Notes under the pieces: generated by a model
The model's database searches: none
Seen by the model: the letters and a program-made list of their open reading frames with translations, nothing else
What the model was told of the DNA's origin: nothing
Assembly (NCBI RefSeq): GCF_029227915.1
Contig: NC_079884.1
Coordinates: forward strand, 990,001 to 1,054,000
DNA length: 64,000 bases
Direction: 5' to 3'
Origin: Hydractinia symbiolongicarpus
Lineage: Eukaryota; Cnidaria; Hydrozoa; Anthoathecata; Hydractiniidae
Program-made: the position numbers and the translations under genes
Shown here: positions 57,701 to 64,000 of the stretch, in pieces
Layout of the letters: every line of letters starts with the position of its first letter
Numbering within the stretch: position 1 is the stretch's first letter

Positions 57701-60700
57701 CAAGTGTTGTACCACACTTAACAAGGCACCACTAGGGTGATCGTTTTTCATAAGAAGACTGTGATTATTCATTTCAGTAATAGCTTGGTACATTTCGTTC
57801 AAATCACCAAACATAACTAAGCCTTAAATAAGAATCCATAATGAAACAGAATTTATGAAATACATATGGGAACAAAAATTTGTGGGATGACAAAAAAAAT
57901 TCTGTAAAGTACACTAGAATTAGTCAACCACAAAAGTTTATTTCTATAAAATGTGCAAATTGTAAAGGGATCCCAAGGTACTTTTACAAGCTGTGCTTAT
58001 TTGAAAGATTTGCCTGAAAAATTGCCAATGCTACATCCACTTTTTGTTAAAAGCTTGTGTGACTACATATGCTTCACGGCCATTATATCCCCCCTCGTTA
58101 CTAACTTTCAAACTGCAGTCTTTTTTGTGGCAAGTTAAAAAAGGACTGGAGCAACTTTTCAAAAAAAAACAACAACAGTTTTCAATACCATTCAAAGTGG
58201 TTGCCATGGGATCCCTTTAAGGAAACTACAAAGCTTACTACAGTCAAAAAATAAATATATAGAAATATTTTTTTCTTTTTAATTCTTTAAACACATCAAA
58301 CTAAAATAAAAATTTAAAATTGAATTTCCAAAATATGGGGTTGGTTTTATCATCTTTTTTCTTCTCGTAAGGTAAGAGTAGTTAGTATAAAGCTTCTGGC
58401 GATTACAAAGAGTATTTTCCCCTTTCGTTGTCACATGCAGCCCAAAAGATTTTATCAATAAATTCTGAAAACATAAACTTACCTTCCTTGGCATTAGCCC
58501 TGAGTATATCAGCGCGATTGATGGTGTATCTTGCACTACTGGCACCATAACGAGGTCCAATGTTAATGTACGATGGTGGACGTTGTGGTGTGTTCAGTTT
58601 TATTTTTCCTTTCTTTGATTGTGTTTCTGGAGGTTGCTTTTTTTCAAAAACTAAAATTTAAAAATACATAATATATACCACAAAATACTTTAATTCAGGA
58701 AGACCTGTGAAAATATCAAAGAAAAAATCAGCTTTCAAAGGGACGCCAGAAGAAGGAATTTGTGAAGTTTGTAACGTACCTTTTGCCTTTTCTCTAACAC
58801 TTCTTTTTGGCCAACATGGTTTAGGTATGGGCATGATGGCCCGATATACAGATGGAAATCGGGATTTAAAAAGTTTTAACAAAAGTCTGGGTGAATAACT
58901 TGGTGGGAGATTTGATACTTTCAGCGTGTTGAACCATTGTTGCGATGAAGACTTCTTTGAAGAATTTTGTATTAATGCATGAAGTGGAGTTAACCCAGAA
59001 AATAAGGGTGTGCATATTGCCTTTGTGAATAGATTCATATCTGAAATATAACAGTAATGGCCTGCTCTTAACAACTCTACACATGGGAGATGTTTAGGAA
59101 GTAAAACAGATTATTGAATTGTTAACAAAGCAAACAGGCAAATACCATACCACGTAGGCAATTTTTTTGCCGAATTTTGAATTTGTCAAAACAAATAACT
59201 TTTTAATAAAAGCAGAAAACATTTTTTTATTTCCTGATGGATAGAATTCAATGTGCTTGTTTCTCAACAACAAACAAAAAAGTAATTTTAGAAATTAGAA
59301 CAAGAAGATTACCAGAAGGTACCGCAGTTTTACATGCATTTTTACCATCTCGTTTTATAGCTTCTAAGATAAGATAAGCTCCTCTAAGGTTTTGCATCAT
59401 AATGGCGCTCATGAATGGTGTGCAACCATGACTGTCACGCTCACAAAGCTAAACATAGATATTACCAAAAATACAGAATTTGACTTTTTGAAAGAAATTA
59501 CATTTTCAGGAAAAAGAATTTATACTATATATATTCTAGACTATCCAATATTGATGATAATATTTAAAAAGACTTTGTAAATAAAATAATAAGAAGAAAG
59601 ATTAAAAAAAGAATTAGACAGAGCTTACAAGTGTTTTTATTTTCAACCATGTTGAAGGATTGTTCAGCAGTTGTTGCAATATTGCATTTTCTTCTTCATT
59701 TCTCACATCCATGATATTTCCTTGTACAGGTGCTAAACATTAAAAAGGGGTGTCAGATTAGGAAATTGTTTTCAACTTCTTGATTATTCATTTAAGGTAA
59801 AGGGATTTCTGCCTTAAAAATGACTTTTTTATATGATGTGGAGAATAAAAAGTTGTTTATCGTGTTTTTTTTTAAATCTTTTTTCTTTCTCAAGATACTA
59901 AGCTTCAAAATTTCCAGCTGACTTTATGACATCATCATTGATGATGCAATAAGGTAGTAAGCGTAAATTATTACTTGATATATCTGGCAAATTTACTTAA
60001 TATCAAAACTTTTAAGCAGTGTGGATTTATGCTGTTGATGATATCTTAGCATGTGCAAAGTTTTTTAGTTTAAAAATGGCCTCATCTTGAATTATATGTA
60101 GAAATGTGATGTCAGCATTTTTAAAAACATACTTATGACATCATAAGATCCCAGAAATTGAATATTTAAAATCTTGAATAATTTGAGAATGAAAAAAGAT
60201 TTTAAAAAAAAAATCCAAAGGGCTTGATAAACATCTTTTTATTCTCACAACATATAAAAAATCATTTTTGAGGCAGGAATCTCTTTTAAGGTACTTATTT
60301 TTTGGCAATATAGTTCATCAGAAAGAGTAGGAAAAGGTCACACAATGGAATACATCGAATTGAAGGGAAGTTAGGACTTTTTGTAAAAACATGTTTTACA
60401 TTAGTTTCACGAAGCTTGGTTTCAATTAGCCTTTTTAAATTTTTGTGTGTATCGCTTGGAAGAAGTGTTACTTGCAAAATAGGTTCTGCTTGGAAAAAGT
60501 TCAGAGAGTTACTTCCTCTGTTGACTAGCAGATTCTTGTCAATTGTGTTAAAAAGTAGGTTGTATGAGGCCTGTGTAAGAAGTGTTATGTTGTACGGTAG
60601 TGAGACATGGGCAGTGAAGCAGGAAGATCTTGACCGTTTACAAAGGAATGATATGAGAATGGTGGATGTGTAACGCCAGTCTTGCAGACAGAAAGAGTTC

Positions 60701-63220
60701 AGATGAGCTAATAAGCAGGATAAGTATCCATAGAATTAAAGATGTTATCCAGATAAAAAGATTGAATTGGCTGGGACACTTGGAAAGAATGGAGGGGGAT
60801 AATTGGGTAAGAAAGTGTAGAAACTTGATAGTTCCTGGGGCAAAGCCCAGAGGCAGACTGAGAAAGACTTGGCAGGAGGTTATAAGGACAGACTTGATAC
60901 AAAGGAAGTTGAGTTTAGATCTAACACAGTCTAGATCAGGATGAGGGTCATAAATATACCCCATCCAACCCATGCTAGGATGGAAAACGGACGTTAAGCC
61001 GAGAATGATGACGATGATGATGATGATTGCTAATGCAGTTACCATAATAAAGATAAGAATATAAATATCTTAAAAATGTAAACCTTGTCAAATCTTGTCA
61101 AATGATCTACAGAAAGAAAATTTCAATTTTTTTTATTTATCTATCATTTCTTTATGCAAACAGTTACCCTTAGAGACATGTCATTTATACATTATATAAT
61201 TTATATCATTTGTATAAATGTTTGTTCAAGAATCCCCTTTAACAAAAATTTAGCCTGTTTCTAAATACATCACAGTTTATTATGAACAATAATTCTTAGT
61301 TCCTATTCTTACAAACACAAAATGTTTTTCCAGTAGTTACTTAACTAACAAAAAGAATCCTTGCATTTGACAGATAACACAAGAACAACAAAGAGTCCTT
61401 ACATTTTACAGATGTTTTTATAATATTTGCCACAGCAATATGCATGACGTTCTGATTGCCGTTACAGTATTCGCCAAACATTGATTTCGTTTCAATTTCA
61501 TTGCCAACTGGATTTAAATCAGACGTAATGTCTACCTTCATTTTTTTCTTTGAATTTTCATCCACTTGACCCATTGACAGCAAGTTCTTTACGGCAACCA
61601 GATCACCGTTTTTAATGGCTGTTGTCAAAGGTGCTTTTTTAGGCACTAAAACACAGGTTTGTCTGATTAAAAAATTAAAATATACAGAACGAATTGTATA
61701 ATACCCAATAAAAATTAATTTTGATAATTGAGAAAACACTGGTCAACTGTAACTTATATTTCTTTATGCCAACACCAAAAAAATAGTCTCCATATTCCAA
61801 TTGTTGCAGCAAATTATCGCCTGTGTGGAGATGCAACCGACGGAAGTGTATTTTAAATCTGTTTGTTGTGCTAGTTTATTATTCTCCCATAAGTGTTTTT
61901 AACTGCTAGTAACACATAAAACATCACAAAAAAAGCTATGATCATAAAATAATAATAAAAAAATTAAAATTAGAAAACAAACCTGCAAGAACTGTGAGAA
62001 TCTTATCTGTTTTGTTTCTACCCCTCTCCAGCAAAATAAATGATGTCATTGGACAAATTTCAAGCAGAGGTGGATTAACTAAACAACAGCTAAACCGGAA
62101 GGGGTAAACACACCCTTTATTGTCTAACATTAATGTGCACTGGTTATGTAAATTTCCAATTGAAAACAATTTGGGTCTAATAAGAGTAGTACTATCAAAA
62201 TCATGATGAGAAATATCATCTCCATTGACAAGTTTTCGTTTTAAATTCTTTTCACCAGAGGTATGGCCAGTTGGCATTGAAAACGATCTGGAAAACCTTG
62301 GAAATCTTCCTTGTTTATTTAAACTGTTATCTAATTCCTGAAGTGATTTTGCCTTACTTAGTAATTCTTCATCTGTTTCACTGACATTAAAAATATCCCT
62401 ATCTTGTTTACAGATGTTCTGTTCTTCGCTAAATCTAGGTTTTCTTTTTTCTATGGCAAGACATAAGCTTGATTCATACGCTGGTGTTGCTTCATACTCA
62501 ACAGTGGAGTTTGAATCTGGTGTTAAAACTTCATTTTCATCAATTTGCGATTTACCACAGGTTAACCAAGATGAATAATGGTAGTTTAAACATTGCGGAT
62601 ACATTAAAAATGCCTTGTTATCCACAGTTCTAATGACAAGCAAAGTAATACCAAGTTCACTGGCTGCAACTGCAGCAATAGTAAAATTCTTATTTGTAAA
62701 TACTTCTTTTGGATTGAGTGAAATATGTTTTTGATATCGATTTCTTCCTGTTTTGCAGTTTTGCTCGCTATTAACTTTTTCTAGTGATGCTTTAAAATAA
62801 ACTTTTAACTGTGTCACATCTGTTTCTATTTCTGTATGCTTAACAATAGCATAAGGACCATCTAAACTGACAACTTTGCCAGTAAAAGAGTGTTGGTCTT
62901 GCAAAAACACTACATCTTTAGATTCCCATACTTCAGCATTAGGTTTTACTTTCTCTTCTTCTTTATTTAACAACTGCTCAGAAAAAACTCTGACATCTAC
63001 CTTTTTAATTGTAGACTCGTTTCGAGTATCTCCATCATACATTTTTCCCAACACAACACCAAATTGACTAGTTATATTGTTAAACACTAAAGCGCCGGTC
63101 TCATTCTTATCTTGCTTTGAGAGTGAAACAGTATCACCTACCAATATTTCAGTATTGGCATGGGAATTAAATTGGCTTGGTTTAACATTTAAATTCCTTT
63201 CTGATGAAGGAGCCAAACCC
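48776..63220 (-). CDS. UBR5: UBR5/EDD/hyd-type HECT E3 ubiquitin ligase (5' end outside window)
   Basis: HECT-class ligase. Exons: 63220-61983, 61645-61403, 59732-59629, 59448-59313, 59040-58780, 58650-58483, 57822-57680, 57606-57439, 57359-57300, 56670-55529, 55455-55289, 54817-54748, 54073-53779, 53498-53352, 53198-53022, 52935-52766, 52671-52408, 52327-52175, 52100-51956, 51670-51548, 51475-51341, 51028-50913, 50839-50701, 50324-50239, 50018-49907, 49617-49499, 49410-49298, 48942-48776. All phases agree; at least 2118 aa (human about 2800). Collinear UBR5 landmarks: DVVFLQDQHSFTGKV, CERDSHGCTPFMSAI, STIAWAVD, SWKWMRNVLDML, SLPVLDLL...HLTYILDA and a full HECT ending MSSTCGQRISMPLYTSK, with the catalytic Cys codon at 48872-48874. 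No UBR box is found between exons 4 and 6 and no MLLE between exons 20 and 22. It may be a divergent paralogue. Confidence 0.9.
50392..50406. repeat. C15 run in a UBR5-like intron
   Basis: Fifteen consecutive C on the plus strand, hence a G tract in the transcript, in the intron after exon 23. Confidence 0.9.
51102..51129. repeat. G16 run plus G8 run in a UBR5-like intron
   Basis: Sixteen consecutive G at 51102-51117, then AGA and eight G. In the minus-strand transcript this is a C tract in the intron before exon 22. Confidence 0.9.
54600..54660. repeat. 30-bp tandem duplication in a UBR5-like intron
   Basis: Two back-to-back copies of a unit containing TTTTTTTATCATTACAGTGG. A second small tandem pair (AAAACTTTATCTTATTA) lies near 54845-54882. 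Confidence 0.8.
60452..61029 (+). mobile_element. 5'-truncated second copy of the PHD-LINE in a UBR5-like intron
   Basis: About 580 bp collinear with 12885-13456: GRSVTCKIGSAWKKFREL, SVMLYGSETWAV, NWLGHLERMEGDNWVRKC and the same 3' end GGACGTTAAGCCGAGAATG with a (GAT)n tail. It inserted antisense to the host gene between exons 2 and 3. Compared with copy 1 it lacks five bases near 60662 but keeps the segment after LIVPGAKPRGRL that copy 1 has lost. Confidence 0.9.
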
Positions 63221-64000
63221 CTAAAATAAATTTTGTGAAAAAATCAAAATTTAACAGTGAAATAATACACCTTTTTTTGTAATTTCCTAACTTCGAATAA
63301 ATGCACACATGGTTCTCGCCCCCTAAAATTGTTCTACTTAAAATGAATGATTTAACAAATGATTTCAAGTTAATTTGTAAGTTTAAACTACGGTTAAAGT
63401 AAATAAGTAAGTACGGTAAAAAAAATGTTGATTTTAAAGCAATAAATACAAAGCATTTAAAGCATTTTTTCTGGACGATATTCTTTGCTAGTACATTTTC
63501 TGCATAATATTTAACCCTTTAATATTCTCTCCCATTTTATTTTTGTTTTATTTTCAAACCCATGTGTAAAATATGGTATAAATTTAAATATGCTATAACT
63601 TTAAGTTGCTGACTTACAGCCTTTTAAGGCTGTTACTTTTTAAACCTTATCACCTTTTTGTGTACATACAATAAACTTTTATAATGTTTTATATATGTGC
63701 CATCAAAGTTAATTTGCTTTTACAGATTAACAGAGCTTTTTCTGATGATAAACCATGATAAAGGTAAAATAAAACCAGGAACTGCCACTAGATGTTGCAT
63801 TAGAGTTTTAATGTTTCAAATCCTCTGAAGCAAAATGCAAAACATAAATATTTCTGTTATGTATGCCCAGTCTTTTTCAGGAATGTTTGAGTAGGTGTGC
63901 GATGATTCGCACGTGCAAATCAAGTAACGCGTGCAATGTAAAACGCACATGCAAAGGATGTTACGCTTGTGATACAGGATCTGAGGTTGATCTTAGTTGT
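63221..64000. other. Intron or 5' region of the UBR5-like gene
   Basis: No further exon found. Exon 63220 begins with one base of a split codon, so at least one more upstream coding exon must lie beyond the window. Confidence 0.6.

Noticed and set aside
1-64000. CRISPR arrays, bacterial operons, riboswitches
   Set aside because: The window is spliced animal nuclear DNA; no spaced direct-repeat arrays, Shine-Dalgarno-led gene clusters or riboswitch-like folds were seen.

Overview
This is an AT-rich, intron-rich nuclear segment of an invertebrate animal genome. NCOR, GALK2 and UBR5 homologues give the animal placement. The compact AT-rich introns and the mix of transposons fit a non-bilaterian such as a cnidarian, but the phylum is an inference and no species is named. 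The exon models below were built by reading splice sites by eye. For the four large genes every intron phase matches across consecutive exons, which is strong internal support.

Layout. 1-8558 (minus) is the N-terminal half of an NCOR/SMRT nuclear corepressor with the coiled-coil region and both SANT domains; it runs off the left edge. 8.6-16.1 kb is a repeat zone: a LINE remnant, a decayed piggyBac-like transposase, a 2.4-kb LINE whose coding region contains a PHD-type zinc finger, a Ty3/gypsy fragment and an inverted-repeat element. Two single-exon genes that I do not recognise follow (16590-17009 plus; 19209-19709 minus). 20464-26443 (minus) is a complete 15-exon galactokinase-family gene of the GALK2 type, with two small DNA transposons in its introns. 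28.4-31.3 kb is a decayed tyrosine-recombinase (DIRS/Ngaro-like) retrotransposon. 32503-38127 (plus) and 46031-39274 (minus) are two convergent genes for large, secreted, compositionally biased proteins built almost entirely from phase-1 introns. 48776-63220 (minus) is a UBR5/EDD/hyd-type HECT ubiquitin ligase, 28 exons in the window, whose 5' end lies beyond the right edge.

Most notable points. The UBR5 homologue has the flanking sequence and the HECT catalytic cysteine, but neither the UBR box nor the MLLE domain could be found at the places where animal UBR5 carries them, and the introns there are too small to hide them. The convergent secreted pair has no recognised family and may be lineage-specific matrix or pro-protein genes. 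The genes show no operon-like organisation; NCOR, GALK2 and UBR5 are conventional housekeeping or regulatory genes that happen to be neighbours.
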